Part shown: piece after piece, positions 51,627-60,816 of the stretch
Layout: every line of letters begins with the position of its first letter
Numbering within the stretch: the stretch's first letter is position 1
Assembly (NCBI RefSeq): GCF_009668025.1
Contig: NZ_WJXZ01000004.1
Location: 186,001 to 250,000 of the forward strand
From: Larkinella terrae
GTDB lineage: Bacteria > Bacteroidota > Bacteroidia > Cytophagales > Spirosomataceae
Direction of reading: 5' to 3'
DNA: 64,000 bases
Notes under the pieces: generated by a model
The model's input: the letters and a program-made list of their open reading frames with translations, nothing else
Databases searched by the model: none
What the model was told of the DNA's origin: nothing
Program-made: the position numbers and the translations under genes

Positions 51627-53039
51627 TTACAGTTCGACCGACTCATACAGCGACGGAATGTAGATATTCTGAAAACCGGCGCTCTGGAGTTTCTGGCGGA
51701 AAACCACCTGCCGGTCGTATTCGCCGTGGACGAGAAACACCTGTTTTACCTCCGACGGATGTTGGCACGACAGGAAATCGAGCATTTCCCGGTAGTCGCC
51801 GTGGGCACTGAACGAATCCATCACCTCCACAGTGGCCTTCACCTGAAACGTTTCGCCGAAGATTTTCACCTGCGAATCGCCCCGCTTCAGCGCCCCGCCC
51901 AGCGTTTCCGGCCCGCAATAGCCTACAATCAGAATCGTGCAGCGCGAATCCTCGACGTTGTTTTTAATGTGGTGTTTGATGCGCCCCGCTTCGGCCATGC
52001 CCGACGATGAAATGATGATGCAGGGCTCGTCGCGGGTGTTGATGGCTTTGGATTCTTCCACATCCGATACGTAATGCAGGTTCGGGAACGCAAAGGCATC
52101 GCCGTCTTTTTCAATGTAAGCCAGAATTTCGGGGTTGAAACATTCGTCGTGTTCTTTCATCAGCTGCGTGGCTTTCACGGCCATCGGGCTGTCGATGTAA
52201 ACCGGCAGACGCGGTAATTCACCCAAACTTTCCAATTGGTCGAGCGCATACACTAACTCCTGCGTCCGGTCGACGGCAAAAGCCGGAATGATGAGTTTTC
52301 CCCCGCGCACCACGCAGGTTTCGTGCACAATCCGCAGCAAATGCGCCCGCATGTCCGGTTCCGGCTCGTGGAGTTTGTCGCCGTACGTCGATTCGCAAAG
52401 AATGTAATCGGCCTGCGGAAATGACTCCGGCATTTTAAGTATCTTGTCGTGCGGTCGGCCAATGTCGCCACTGAAAAACACGCGTTTCTCCACCGATTCA
52501 CCGGTCGGGCTGGTTTCGCGGAGGGTCAGGCTGATGGCGGCACTGCCGAGCAAATGGGCGGTATCGGTGAATAAAACGCTGACTTCGTCGGTGTTAATCC
52601 AAAACCGCTCGTCGTAGTCCACCGGTTTCATCAGCGAAAGGGCGCGCTCCACATCGTCGGCTTCGTACAGAATATCGAGCAACGCCCGGCCCTGACGCTC
52701 CCGGCGTTTGTTCACCCGCTCCAGGTCTTTTTCCTGAATGTGCGCACTGTCCAGCAGCATCAGGCGGCAGAGATCGGCGGTGGCGGGGGTACAGTAAATC
52801 GGCCCGGTGAAGCCCTGACGAACCAGACGCGGAATCAATCCGCAATGGTCGATATGGGCGTGCGACAGGATTAGATAATCGACTTCGGCGGCTTTAAACC
52901 GAAAATCCTGATTCAGATCGTCGGTATTGATACCCTGAAACAGGCCGCAATCGAGCAGAATTTTCGTTCCGCGTTGGGTGGTAATCAGGTGCTTACTGCC
53001 CGTGACAGTGCGGGCGGCCCCAAAAAACTGAATTTTCAT
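51627..53039 (-). CDS. MBL-fold beta-CASP hydrolase (CPSF/RNase-like)
   Basis: 470 aa. MBL motif 'LSHAHIDHCG' (His60, His62, Asp64, His65), 'DTAHLLGSAAISL' (His), 'SGDIGR' (Asp), then the beta-CASP insert and motifs 'ESTYGDKLHEP', 'VYIDSPMAVKATQ', 'IIISSSGMAEAGRIKHHI', and 'VHGEYDRQVVF'. KH domain absent. Family members are endo/exoribonucleases of the YSH1/CPSF73 type. Cytosolic. Divergent from PBP1C across a 170-bp gap. Confidence 0.93.
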   Translation of the reverse strand: MKIQFFGAARTVTGSKHLITTQRGTKILLDCGLFQGINTDDLNQDFRFKAAEVDYLILSHAHIDHCGLIPRLVRQGFTGPIYCTPATADLCRLMLLDSAHIQEKDLERVNKRRERQGRALLDILYEADDVERALSLMKPVDYDERFWINTDEVSVLFTDTAHLLGSAAISLTLRETSPTGESVEKRVFFSGDIGRPHDKILKMPESFPQADYILCESTYGDKLHEPEPDMRAHLLRIVHETCVVRGGKLIIPAFAVDRTQELVYALDQLESLGELPRLPVYIDSPMAVKATQLMKEHDECFNPEILAYIEKDGDAFAFPNLHYVSDVEESKAINTRDEPCIIISSSGMAEAGRIKHHIKNNVEDSRCTILIVGYCGPETLGGALKRGDSQVKIFGETFQVKATVEVMDSFSAHGDYREMLDFLSCQHPSEVKQVFLVHGEYDRQVVFRQKLQSAGFQNIYIPSLYESVEL

Positions 53040-53075
53040 GTAAAAAAGGAATAAAGGTTTTGAAGAGCACCGAAG

Positions 53076-53091
53076 CAGGAAGCGCTTCCTG
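53076..53091. promoter_or_regulatory. 16-bp perfect palindrome between divergent genes
   Basis: CAGGAAGC/GCTTCCTG with no loop, between the MBL hydrolase and PBP1C genes; possible operator. Confidence 0.35.
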
Positions 53092-53211
53092 TTACGTGCT
53101 TGCTACTTCATAAACTGTTTTTTGACTTTATTGTCTTAGTGCGTCATCGTTTCAGAGAACCTATAAAACCGCTTTTCGAACGCCGATAACCAGCTTCTAA
53201 GGAATTGCATA

Positions 53212-55551
53212 TTGGAAAAATTACGTTACATCACCAAAAAAGTCTGGAAATGGCCCTGGGTAAAAGCACTGGTTGCGCTGCTGTTGCTGTTTTTGGGACT
53301 GAATCTGGTGTTTCCGCTGAACGTTCGTCCGCGTTATTCGACCATCGTTACGGCCGCCGACGGCACCATTCTGCACGCCTTTCTTAGTGACGACGACAAG
53401 TGGCGGCTGGTCACGGAACTGGATGAAATAACCCCGGTTTTGCGGAAAACCATTTTACACAAGGAAGACAATTATTTCTATTACCACCCCGGTTTTAATC
53501 CGGTTTCGATGGCGCGGGCGGTTTTTCGCAACCTGACAACCGGCCGCCGAACTTCGGGCGCTTCGACGATTACGATGCAGGTGGTGCGGCTGCTGGAACC
53601 CCGAAAACGAACGTACGGCAGTAAAATCATTGAATTGTTTCGGGCGGTTCAACTGGAATTGTTTTATTCCAAAGACGAAATCCTGCAACTCTACCTGAAC
53701 CTGATTCCGTACGGCGGCAACGTGGAAGGCATCAAATCGGCGTCGATGCTGTATTTCGGAAAACCGCCCCAACTGCTGAGCCTGGCCGAAATCACGACGC
53801 TGACGATCATTCCCAACCGTCCGTCGAGCCTGCGACTCGGTTTGAACAATAAATTGATTGTTCAGGAACGAAACCGCTGGCTGAACCGATTTGCCAAAAC
53901 CGGTCTATTTACTGCCGAAGCGATTAACGACGCCCTGAACGAACCGCTCGATGCGCACCGGCGGGCCTTGCCGAAACTCGCTCCGCATCTGTCATTGCGT
54001 CTGAAGAAAAGCCAACCCGATCAGCCGATTATTCACACGTTGGTAAAGCCCAACCGGCAGGCGCAGGCCGAACAATTGGTGGCAAATTACGTCGGGCGGG
54101 TACGATCGATGAACATTCACAACGCGGCCGTTCTGGTGATCGATAACCAAACGATGGCGGTGGAAGCGTACGTCGGCTCGGCGGATTTTGCGAACAGTTA
54201 CGACGGCGGGCAGGTCGATGGCGTTCGGGCGGTGCGGTCGCCGGGCAGTACGCTAAAACCGCTGCTCTATGCGTTGGCGTTCGACAAAGGGATGATGACG
54301 CCCAAAACCGTGCTGAATGACGTGCCGACGAGCTTTTCGGGCTACGAACCCGAGAATTACGACCGGCAATTTTACGGCCCCATCACCGTCGAATCGGCGC
54401 TGGCGAACTCGCTGAACGTTCCGGCGGTGAAAACCCTGCAGCAGCTCAGCACGCCAACCTTTGTGGAATCGCTAAAGAAAGCCGGTTTTGAAACCATCAA
54501 AAAGCAGTCGAAGGGGCTGGGTTTGTCGGTCATTCTGGGCGGTTGTGGTGTCACCTTGGAAGAGCTGACCCGTCTGTTTGCGGCTTTCGCCAACGGCGGG
54601 CAAATCGGCAATCTCAACTTTGTTGCGCCGAATGAATCGGATGCTCCGGCGAAAAAAAGCCGCCTAATTTCGGAGGATGCGGCTTTTCTGATTATGAATA
54701 CGCTGACGCAGATCACCCGTCCGGATTTGCCCAACAACTTCGACAACAGCTACCATTTGCCGCGCATCGCCTGGAAAACCGGTACGTCCTACGGGCGTCG
54801 GGATGCGTGGAGCATAGGTTACAACAAGCGGTATACGGTGGGCGTCTGGGTCGGCAATTTTTCGGGCGAGGGCGTTCCGGAACTAAGCGGAGCCAACATC
54901 GCTACCCCTTTGCTGTTTACCATTTTCAATACGATCGATTACAACTCATCGAGCGGCTGGTTTCGGATGCCGAAAAGTTTGTCGATGCGCCAGGTGTGTG
55001 CGGAAACCGGTGACGTTCCGGGTGAAACCTGCGAGCACAAAATTGTCGATTACGCCATCATGGGCGTGTCGCCCTATCGCCGTTGTCAGCACCAGAAAGC
55101 CGTCTGGACCAACGCAACCGGCACGGTTTCGTATTGTGCCCACTGCTTACCCGAAAACGACGGATCAGACGACGCGGTTCGTCGGTTTTTCCCCAATCTG
55201 GCACCGGAGCTGATTGCGTTCTACGAGAGCCGCCGGATTCCGTACCCGAAAATACCGCCCCACAACCCGGCCTGTACGCGGGTTTTCGCCCAGCAGGGGC
55301 CGCAGATTGTCAGTCCGAACGACGGCAGTGAGTATTTCATCAATCCGCATCAGCCTCAGCAGTTGCAGCTCAGTTGTCAGGCCGACAACGAGGTGAAAGT
55401 GGTTTACTGGTACCTGAACGACAAATTGTACCGAAAAGCCGCCCCGACGGAAGGCGTTTTCTTCAGTCCGCAACCCGGTGCGTTGAAAATTTCCTGCGCC
55501 GACGACAAAGGCCGGAATACCGACATCCGGATTTCGATCAGAACGGAGTGA
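53212..55551 (+). CDS. pbpC: Penicillin-binding protein 1C
   Basis: 779 aa with a TTG start at 53212; no in-frame ATG exists near it, and AAGGA sits about 8 bases upstream. N-terminal membrane span ('ALVALLLLFLGLNLVF'), GT51 glycosyltransferase domain ('ILHKEDNYFYYHPGFNPVSMARAVFRN', 'GASTITMQVVRLLEP'), transpeptidase domain with 'SPGSTLKPLLYAL' (nucleophile Ser near 345), 'SLNVPAVK' (SxN) and 'WKTGTSYGRRDAW' (KTG near 522), and a C-terminal BiPBP_C domain ('NDGSEYFINPHQPQQLQLSCQADNEVKVVYWYLNDK'). Polymerises and may cross-link peptidoglycan. Not in an operon with an alpha-2-macroglobulin gene, its common partner. Confidence 0.95.
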   Translation: MEKLRYITKKVWKWPWVKALVALLLLFLGLNLVFPLNVRPRYSTIVTAADGTILHAFLSDDDKWRLVTELDEITPVLRKTILHKEDNYFYYHPGFNPVSMARAVFRNLTTGRRTSGASTITMQVVRLLEPRKRTYGSKIIELFRAVQLELFYSKDEILQLYLNLIPYGGNVEGIKSASMLYFGKPPQLLSLAEITTLTIIPNRPSSLRLGLNNKLIVQERNRWLNRFAKTGLFTAEAINDALNEPLDAHRRALPKLAPHLSLRLKKSQPDQPIIHTLVKPNRQAQAEQLVANYVGRVRSMNIHNAAVLVIDNQTMAVEAYVGSADFANSYDGGQVDGVRAVRSPGSTLKPLLYALAFDKGMMTPKTVLNDVPTSFSGYEPENYDRQFYGPITVESALANSLNVPAVKTLQQLSTPTFVESLKKAGFETIKKQSKGLGLSVILGGCGVTLEELTRLFAAFANGGQIGNLNFVAPNESDAPAKKSRLISEDAAFLIMNTLTQITRPDLPNNFDNSYHLPRIAWKTGTSYGRRDAWSIGYNKRYTVGVWVGNFSGEGVPELSGANIATPLLFTIFNTIDYNSSSGWFRMPKSLSMRQVCAETGDVPGETCEHKIVDYAIMGVSPYRRCQHQKAVWTNATGTVSYCAHCLPENDGSDDAVRRFFPNLAPELIAFYESRRIPYPKIPPHNPACTRVFAQQGPQIVSPNDGSEYFINPHQPQQLQLSCQADNEVKVVYWYLNDKLYRKAAPTEGVFFSPQPGALKISCADDKGRNTDIRISIRTE

Positions 55552-55559
55552 TCTTTTAA

Positions 55560-55633
55560 CCCCTAAATCCCCTAAAGGGGACTTGGACACAGTTTAATTC
55601 GGATGCAAAAGTCCCCTTCAGGGGATTTAGGGG
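55560..55633. repeat. Palindromic repeat, family A, copy 2
   Basis: Arms CCCCTAAATCCCC... and ...GGGGATTTAGGGG as at 4034-4107 and 58274-58347, just after the PBP1C stop. Confidence 0.85.
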
Positions 55634-55657
55634 CTAAAAGCGACCGCCATTAATTCC

Positions 55658-55712
55658 GACAAGAGAGTAGAGACCTGCATCCTGTGACTTTTTTAGTCTC
55701 TACTCTCTTGTC
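55658..55712. repeat. Hairpin repeat, family F
   Basis: 17-bp perfect inverted arms GACAAGAGAGTAGAGAC (55658-55674) and their inverse (55696-55712) 18 bp before the start of the next gene. Confidence 0.7.
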
Positions 55713-55729
55713 TCATTTCTATCTTCTCT

Positions 55730-56896
55730 ATGATGAATTCTAATCGACGTGATTTTCTACAAAAACTTTCGAAGGGCATCGGCGCATCGGCGCTTTCGCT
55801 GCCCTTGGCGGGCTATGCTGCGACGCTGAATCAGCAGGACCAGTTTGCCCGCATCAACACGCTGGTTTCGCATCTGGGCGAACCGCTGCAACCGGGCCGG
55901 AAACTGGGTATGGCGTTGGTCGGTTTGGGCTATTACAGCAAGAATCTGCTGGCTCCGGCGCTCCAGCAAACGCAGCATGTCCGGCTGGCCGGCATCGTGA
56001 CCGGAACGCCAACCAAAGCCGAGGAATGGATGACGAAATACAACATTCCGAAAGCGAACGTCTACGACTACAAGAATTTTGACAAAATTATCGACAACAA
56101 AGACATCGATGTTGTCTACGTGGTGCTGCCGAACTCGATGCACGCCGAGTACGTGATCCGGGCGGCCAAAGCCGGAAAGCACGTCATCTGCGAAAAACCG
56201 ATGGCGGTTTCGGTGAAAGAATGCCAGGACATGATCGATGCGTGTAAGAAAGCAAACCGCCAGCTGGCGATCGGCTATCGACTTCACTACGAACCTTTTA
56301 CGCAGGAAATGATGCGATTGGGCCGCGAAAAAGTGTTCGGAAATCTGAAATTTCTGGAAGCCAGCGACGGTTTCAAAGCCGGTGATCCAAACCAGTGGCG
56401 ACTGAAAAAAGCGCTGGCGGGCGGTGGTCCGATGATGGATGTGGGCATCTACGCCATTCAGGGCGTGCGGCTGGTAACGGGCCTGGAACCCATTTCGGTA
56501 ACCGCACAGTTTGCGCCCAAAACCAATCCGGAGAAATTCAAAGATGTCGAAGAAGGGATGTACTGGCAGTTCGAATTTCCGGGCGGTATTACGTCTACTT
56601 CGACGACGAGCTACGCTGCGGGCGTGGAGCGGTTGTACGCATCGGCGGAAAACGGCTGGTTTGAGCTGCGTCCGGCATTTGGCTACGGCCCGCTGAAAGG
56701 CATGACGAGCAAAGGTCCAATCGATAAACCGGTCGTTAATCACCAAGCGATGCACATGGACGGTATTTGCAAGGATTTGATCGACGGCAAGGAACTGCCG
56801 AAGCACGTCACCGGCGAAGAAGGCATTCAGGACATGAAAATCATCACAGCCACCTACCAGGCTGCCGAAACCGGACGAAAGATCAAGATTTCATAA
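55730..56896 (+). CDS. Gfo/Idh/MocA family oxidoreductase (glucose-fructose oxidoreductase-like), Tat-type leader
   Basis: 388 aa. Leader 'MMNSNRRDFLQKLSKGIGASALSLPLAGYA' is Tat-like. Rossmann motif 'GMALVGLGYYSKNLLAPAL'; 'DVVYVVLPNSMHAEYVIRAAKAGKHVICEKPMAVSVKECQDMI' with EKP Lys; second-domain 'ALAGGGPMMDVGIYAIQGVRLVTG' (conserved Asp/Tyr). The leader plus 'GFKAGDPNQWRLKK' is typical of periplasmic glucose-fructose oxidoreductase-like proteins. Exact sugar unknown. Distinct from the 17848 gene. Confidence 0.92.
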   Translation: MMNSNRRDFLQKLSKGIGASALSLPLAGYAATLNQQDQFARINTLVSHLGEPLQPGRKLGMALVGLGYYSKNLLAPALQQTQHVRLAGIVTGTPTKAEEWMTKYNIPKANVYDYKNFDKIIDNKDIDVVYVVLPNSMHAEYVIRAAKAGKHVICEKPMAVSVKECQDMIDACKKANRQLAIGYRLHYEPFTQEMMRLGREKVFGNLKFLEASDGFKAGDPNQWRLKKALAGGGPMMDVGIYAIQGVRLVTGLEPISVTAQFAPKTNPEKFKDVEEGMYWQFEFPGGITSTSTTSYAAGVERLYASAENGWFELRPAFGYGPLKGMTSKGPIDKPVVNHQAMHMDGICKDLIDGKELPKHVTGEEGIQDMKIITATYQAAETGRKIKIS

Positions 56897-56994
56897 GTTG
56901 TTTCGCGGAGTTGAGCGGAGAAAAAAAGAGTTAAGCAGAGAAAATATATACTCCGCTTAACTCTTTTTTTCTCCGCTCAACTCCGCGAAACAAC
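56897..56994. repeat. Very long inverted repeat, family D
   Basis: 44-bp arms (56897-56940 and 56951-56994) with one mismatch and a 10-nt AT loop; arms start GTTGTTTCGCGGAGTTGAGC. Between convergent genes, probably serving both as terminator. Confidence 0.85.
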
Positions 56995-57007
56995 TCTTTT
57001 CAACCTC

Positions 57008-57736
57008 TTATTTCTTTCGTCCCATTGCGTACTTAATCCCGCCCAGGATGTGTTGCAGGAATTGCGGGTCGCTGTAGGATTCGTCCGTGTGGCCCGCGCC
57101 GGTGTAAAACGTCCGGCCACCGTCGAAGGAACGATACCAGATAAACGGGTGATTATCACCGTTTTTACCGCCTTCGTACGTTTTCTCATCCAGTTTCCCC
57201 AGCACTTTCACTTCCGGCACAATGCTTTTGTAGTTGTACCACTCGTCGTAGCGTTTCCAGCGGTCGGGGAGGTTTTTGGTCGCGAGGTGTTTTTTGTCCA
57301 CGATCTCAATTTCGGCATTCTGCTGTTTCGGGTGGCTCAGGAAGTACGCGCCAACCAACTGGTTATACCACGGCCATTCATATTCTGTATCGGCAGCCGC
57401 GTGAATCCCGACAAAACCGCCCCCTTTTTTGATGTATTGCTCAAAAGCCGCCTGTTGCTCGGCATTCAGGATGTCGCCGGTGGTGCTCAAAAAAACCACA
57501 GCTTTGTATTTCTTCAGGTTATCGGTCGTAAAAACGGCGGCATTCTCGGTCGTATCGACGCTGAAATTATTTTCCTCACCCAGTTTCGCAATAGCCGCTT
57601 TGCCCACTTCGATGGACTTATGCCGGAAACCGGCGGTTTTTGAAAAAACCAGAATGGCGTCTTTGGCGTGTGCGGTAGTGGCCGCGACGCCGGTCAACAG
57701 GCAAAGAAGGCTGAAGAACTTTATAATCGTTTTCAT
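57008..57736 (-). CDS. ThuA domain-containing secreted protein
   Basis: 242 aa from the ATG at 57736 (signal peptide 'KTIIKFFSLLCLLTGVAATTAHA'); the frame continues 9 residues upstream but those look non-native. ThuA/trehalose-utilisation class I glutamine amidotransferase-like fold: 'AILVFSKTAGFRHKSIEVGKAAI', 'YKAVVFLSTTGDILNAEQQAAFEQYIKKGGGFVGIHAAADTEYEWPWYNQLVGAYFLSHP', 'HPFIWYRSFDGGRTFYTGAGHTDESYSDPQFLQHILGGIKYA'. Common in Bacteroidota near sugar oxidoreductases such as its convergent neighbour; catalytic role not established. Confidence 0.92.
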   Translation of the reverse strand: MKTIIKFFSLLCLLTGVAATTAHAKDAILVFSKTAGFRHKSIEVGKAAIAKLGEENNFSVDTTENAAVFTTDNLKKYKAVVFLSTTGDILNAEQQAAFEQYIKKGGGFVGIHAAADTEYEWPWYNQLVGAYFLSHPKQQNAEIEIVDKKHLATKNLPDRWKRYDEWYNYKSIVPEVKVLGKLDEKTYEGGKNGDNHPFIWYRSFDGGRTFYTGAGHTDESYSDPQFLQHILGGIKYAMGRKK

Positions 57737-57817
57737 ACACAGGTTTAAAAAGTATAGTGTCAAAAGGATCGGTTTTGTCGTACTTTACTGTTCAATCCAT
57801 CAATTTCTTTCCATCCT

Positions 57818-58270
57818 ATGAAAGTACGGCCTGCGGTGCTCCTGATCGAAAATAATCATTTGTTACTGATGCAATACCGTTATGGGGAAGCCGACGTTTA
57901 CGGCCTGCCCGGCGGCAATCCCGACAAAGGCGAAACGCTGGATCAAACAGTCCTGCGCGAGTTGCAGGAAGAATTGGGCGTTGACGTGGAAGTCGGTCCC
58001 ATTGCGTTTGTCGGCGAAGTGATTTTTCCCGAAATCAAGGGCGCAGAACCGAAAGAAGACGTGCTGCACGTGGTTTTTGCGGGGGAGTTGATCGGTGGTA
58101 TTCCCCAACTCAATCCGGACGAAACAACGGCGCTGGCCGTCACATGGAAACCGGTTCAGGAACTTGACGGATTGAACCTGTACCCCAACGTCGGTCGGCA
58201 AATTCAGCGGTGGCTCACGGCGCAGGCGAATCTGGAATACATCGGGAAGATCGATCAGGCGTTTTTTTAA
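57818..58270 (+). CDS. Nudix hydrolase
   Basis: 150 aa. Nudix box 'GGNPDKGETLDQTVLRELQEELGV' written in two parts: GGNPDKGETLDQT and VLRELQEELGV, matching Gx5Ex7REUxEExGU. N-terminal 'RPAVLLIENNHLLLMQYR'. Hydrolyses a nucleoside-diphosphate-linked substrate; identity unknown. Ends 3 bp before repeat A3. Confidence 0.92.
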   Translation: MKVRPAVLLIENNHLLLMQYRYGEADVYGLPGGNPDKGETLDQTVLRELQEELGVDVEVGPIAFVGEVIFPEIKGAEPKEDVLHVVFAGELIGGIPQLNPDETTALAVTWKPVQELDGLNLYPNVGRQIQRWLTAQANLEYIGKIDQAFF

Positions 58271-58273
58271 TTA

Positions 58274-58347
58274 CCCCTAAATCCCCTAAAGGGGACTTTA
58301 TGCGACCGGCTTAGACGAGTGCAAGTGCCCTTTAGGGGATTTAGGGG
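58274..58347. repeat. Palindromic repeat, family A, copy 3 (reaches into a gene)
   Basis: Same arms as copies 1 and 2. This copy covers the last codons and the stop of the SSS symporter gene on the reverse strand (stop at 58298-58300), so it encodes the protein's C-terminal end. Confidence 0.82.
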
Positions 58348-59704
58348 CAATTAACACCCCAATCAACATCCCCGCCACACTCGCCAGCAACCCGTAAACC
58401 AAGGCCGGATACTCGGTTTTAATGGCGAGACAGATAAGCCACACGGTAATTCCGATTAGCATCGACAGAATACAACCCAGCGTGTTGGCGTGTTTCCAGT
58501 ATAAACCGGCGGTCAGCGGCACAAAGAGCGAAACCAGACTAAACGCCGACGACTCGCCGACCAACTCAAAAATGTTGACGTCGCGCGTTGCGGTCATCCA
58601 GACGCAAATGAGTGTGATGGCGGCCACGGCAAGCCGGATGACCAGAAGTAAGTTTTTGTCGCTGCTGTCGGGCCGGAAAAACCGGTAGATGTTCTCCCCA
58701 AAAACCGTGGCCGGGGCCAGAATTGCGCCACTCGATACGCTCAGAATCGCCGACAATAACGCGCCAAAAAACAGAATCTGCAACGGCAAACTGCCTTGCC
58801 GCAGCACCATGTTCGGAATCAGCATCTGATTATCCTGATTCAAATCCGGTTGTAATTGCTTGCCAACCAGGCCAATAAACAGCGGCAGCATGGCGATGGT
58901 AATGTACAGAAACGACGCCAGATACGACGCCCGAACGGTGGTCTGCTCGTTTTTAGCGGACATCACACGCTGAAAAACGTCCTGCTGCGGAATCGACCCC
59001 AGCCCAATGGTAATCCAGGCGGCCATCCAGCTTACGCTATCTTTTAAAGTGGGAGCGGGAAGCGGATTGAAGAAACCCGGTTTTGTTTTCCGGATAATAC
59101 TTTCGATTCCACCAGTCTGGTTGTAGAGGATAACCGCAATGATAAGCAGTGCAATGACAATGATAATGTTGTGGAGAAAATCTGTGATGGACAGCGACCA
59201 CATTCCGCCCATCATGGTGTAAATCATCACAATGGTGGCGCTGGACGCGATGCACCAGAAAATCGGTAGTCCGGTCACCAGATTCAGCACAATTCCGATG
59301 GCGATGAACTGCGCCGAAATCCAGCTGAAGTACGACGGAATTACCAGGATGGCCGAAATAAACTCCGCCGACCGGCCAAAGCGAATTCTGAAATAATCCG
59401 AGAACGTCGTGATTCCCAGGCGATAAAGCGGTCGGGCGTAGAATGCTCCGACCAGAAACAGGCACAACGCCGACCCGAACGGTTCTTCGATAATCGCCAG
59501 CAAACCGCCGTCGACAAACGTGGCCGGAGCACCCATAATCGTTTCGGAGCCAAACCAGGTGGCAAACGTGGCCGAAGCCGCCAGCGCCAGCGGTAACCGC
59601 CGACCGGCCAGCACAAAATCCTGACTGCTGGTTACTTTTCGGGCCGCCCAGGCGCCAATGGCGAGGTTGGAAAGCAGGTAAAGGGCAATAAACGTGAGGA
59701 GCAT
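58298..59704 (-). CDS. Sodium:solute symporter (SSS family), likely myo-inositol/sugar importer
   Basis: 468 aa from the ATG at 59704 (MLLTFIALYLLSNLAIGAWAARK); upstream codons of the longer frame lie in palindrome C2 and are not family-like. About 13 membrane spans. SSS motifs: 'SSQDFVLAGRRLPLALAASATFATWFGSETIMGAPATF', 'MMGGMWSLSITDFLHNIIIVIALLIIAV', 'LGSIPQQDVFQRVMSAKNEQTTVRASYLAS', 'GALLSAILSVSSGAILAPATVFGENIYR'. Same strand and directly downstream of the inositol oxygenase gene, suggesting myo-inositol or glucuronate-path uptake. Its C-terminus (about the last 15 residues, APKSPKGHLHSSKPVA) is encoded by the repeat A3. Confidence 0.88.
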   Translation of the reverse strand: MLLTFIALYLLSNLAIGAWAARKVTSSQDFVLAGRRLPLALAASATFATWFGSETIMGAPATFVDGGLLAIIEEPFGSALCLFLVGAFYARPLYRLGITTFSDYFRIRFGRSAEFISAILVIPSYFSWISAQFIAIGIVLNLVTGLPIFWCIASSATIVMIYTMMGGMWSLSITDFLHNIIIVIALLIIAVILYNQTGGIESIIRKTKPGFFNPLPAPTLKDSVSWMAAWITIGLGSIPQQDVFQRVMSAKNEQTTVRASYLASFLYITIAMLPLFIGLVGKQLQPDLNQDNQMLIPNMVLRQGSLPLQILFFGALLSAILSVSSGAILAPATVFGENIYRFFRPDSSDKNLLLVIRLAVAAITLICVWMTATRDVNIFELVGESSAFSLVSLFVPLTAGLYWKHANTLGCILSMLIGITVWLICLAIKTEYPALVYGLLASVAGMLIGVLIAPKSPKGHLHSSKPVA

Positions 59705-59756
59705 CCGGTGAATAGGCTTGTATTCACCAATAATAAACAAAAAACCGATGTGGTAA

Positions 59757-59851
59757 CAAACCCCGTCAGCGGTCGTAGACCCTGACGGCGGTTTGGAAAT
59801 CAATTTATAAACGCAACCGCCGTCAGGGTCTACGACCGCTGACGGGGTTTG
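59757..59851. repeat. Long perfect inverted repeat, family C, copy 2
   Basis: 37-bp perfect arms (59757-59793 and 59815-59851) with a 21-nt loop; arms start CAAACCCCGTCAGCGG. Related to 6098-6255. Lies between the inositol oxygenase stop (59863) and the symporter start (59704). Confidence 0.88.
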
Positions 59852-59862
59852 CGTTTCGTTTT

Positions 59863-60726
59863 TTACAACTTAATGGTTGAAGGCAGGTATTTCGCAATCA
59901 GATCTTCGTAATACGGTTTCAATTCCGAAACCACCGGCGTAACCGGGCTTTTCGAGTACAGATCGTACGGATTGAATTTGTTCACCCATTTGAACATTTC
60001 GTGGTCGTGCGCGTCCATGAGGTGATCGTAGGCGTTTTCGCGGTGTTGCGCGTAGAACGAGTGGTACCGGATCATGTACAGCGCCGGTTCGGGCAGGTGA
60101 TCCTTCGTAATGTGGTACAGGTACTCGTCGTGGCCCCACGACATCGTCACGTTTTTCAAGCCGCAATTGGGTTCGTAAACGCCATATTTGGTGTTGAAAT
60201 CTTTGTTAGTCGAATCGGGATTGGCGGCAAAATACTCGGGATAAACGATTTTATCGGAATGCGCACAACCAACCGGGAAGGTGTCGCCGACCACGGCCCA
60301 TTGCGGTTCGCCGAACAGACACAGGACTTTGCCCATGTCGTGCAGAAAACCGGTCAGCACAAACCAGTCAGGGTGGCCGTCGGCGCGGATAGCTTCGGCG
60401 GTTTGCAGCAGGTGTTGCAACTGATCCAGTTCAATATCCGGGTCAGAATCGTCCACGAGCGTGTTCAGAAACTCCATGGCGCCCCAAACCGGAATTTCTT
60501 TTTTGTCGAATTTCAGAAATTCCGCCCGCTTTTCCTGCACAAAATCATACGTCTGGTACGTGTGATTCAGACGGTAAAACTCCCGCACCGTGTCGCGGCC
60601 CGGGTTCTCGTAATTGCGGTATTCTTCTTTCGCTTTATGTTCCGGTTCGGGATAACGAATCAGCAGATCGTCTTCCCATTGTTCGAGGCTGGATAGCGGA
60701 TTGCGCTCGGTGTCGGTAAATGCCAT
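59863..60726 (-). CDS. Inositol oxygenase (MIOX)
   Basis: 287 aa from the ATG at 60726 ([21 protein letters not shown]). Di-iron HD-fold oxygenase converting myo-inositol with O2 to D-glucuronate. Family motifs throughout: '[25 protein letters not shown]', '[50 protein letters not shown]' (HD ligands in 'GFLHDMGKV'), '[48 protein letters not shown]' (His ligands), '[21 protein letters not shown]'. Full-length. MIOX is rare in bacteria but known in some Bacteroidota. Upstream of the SSS symporter on the same strand. Confidence 0.95.
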   Translation of the reverse strand: MAFTDTERNPLSSLEQWEDDLLIRYPEPEHKAKEEYRNYENPGRDTVREFYRLNHTYQTYDFVQEKRAEFLKFDKKEIPVWGAMEFLNTLVDDSDPDIELDQLQHLLQTAEAIRADGHPDWFVLTGFLHDMGKVLCLFGEPQWAVVGDTFPVGCAHSDKIVYPEYFAANPDSTNKDFNTKYGVYEPNCGLKNVTMSWGHDEYLYHITKDHLPEPALYMIRYHSFYAQHRENAYDHLMDAHDHEMFKWVNKFNPYDLYSKSPVTPVVSELKPYYEDLIAKYLPSTIKL

Positions 60727-60816
60727 AGTCAGATAGCTGTTAGTAAGCCAATTAAAGGGTGTAAAGATAAGCAATCCCCGCACTATTTCAAGACGGACGA
60801 TATCCGAAATAGTCAC

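Noticed and set aside
51463-52010. Forward open frames beside the tRNA-Leu
   Set aside because: They run through the tRNA flank and lie antisense to the well-supported MBL hydrolase gene.
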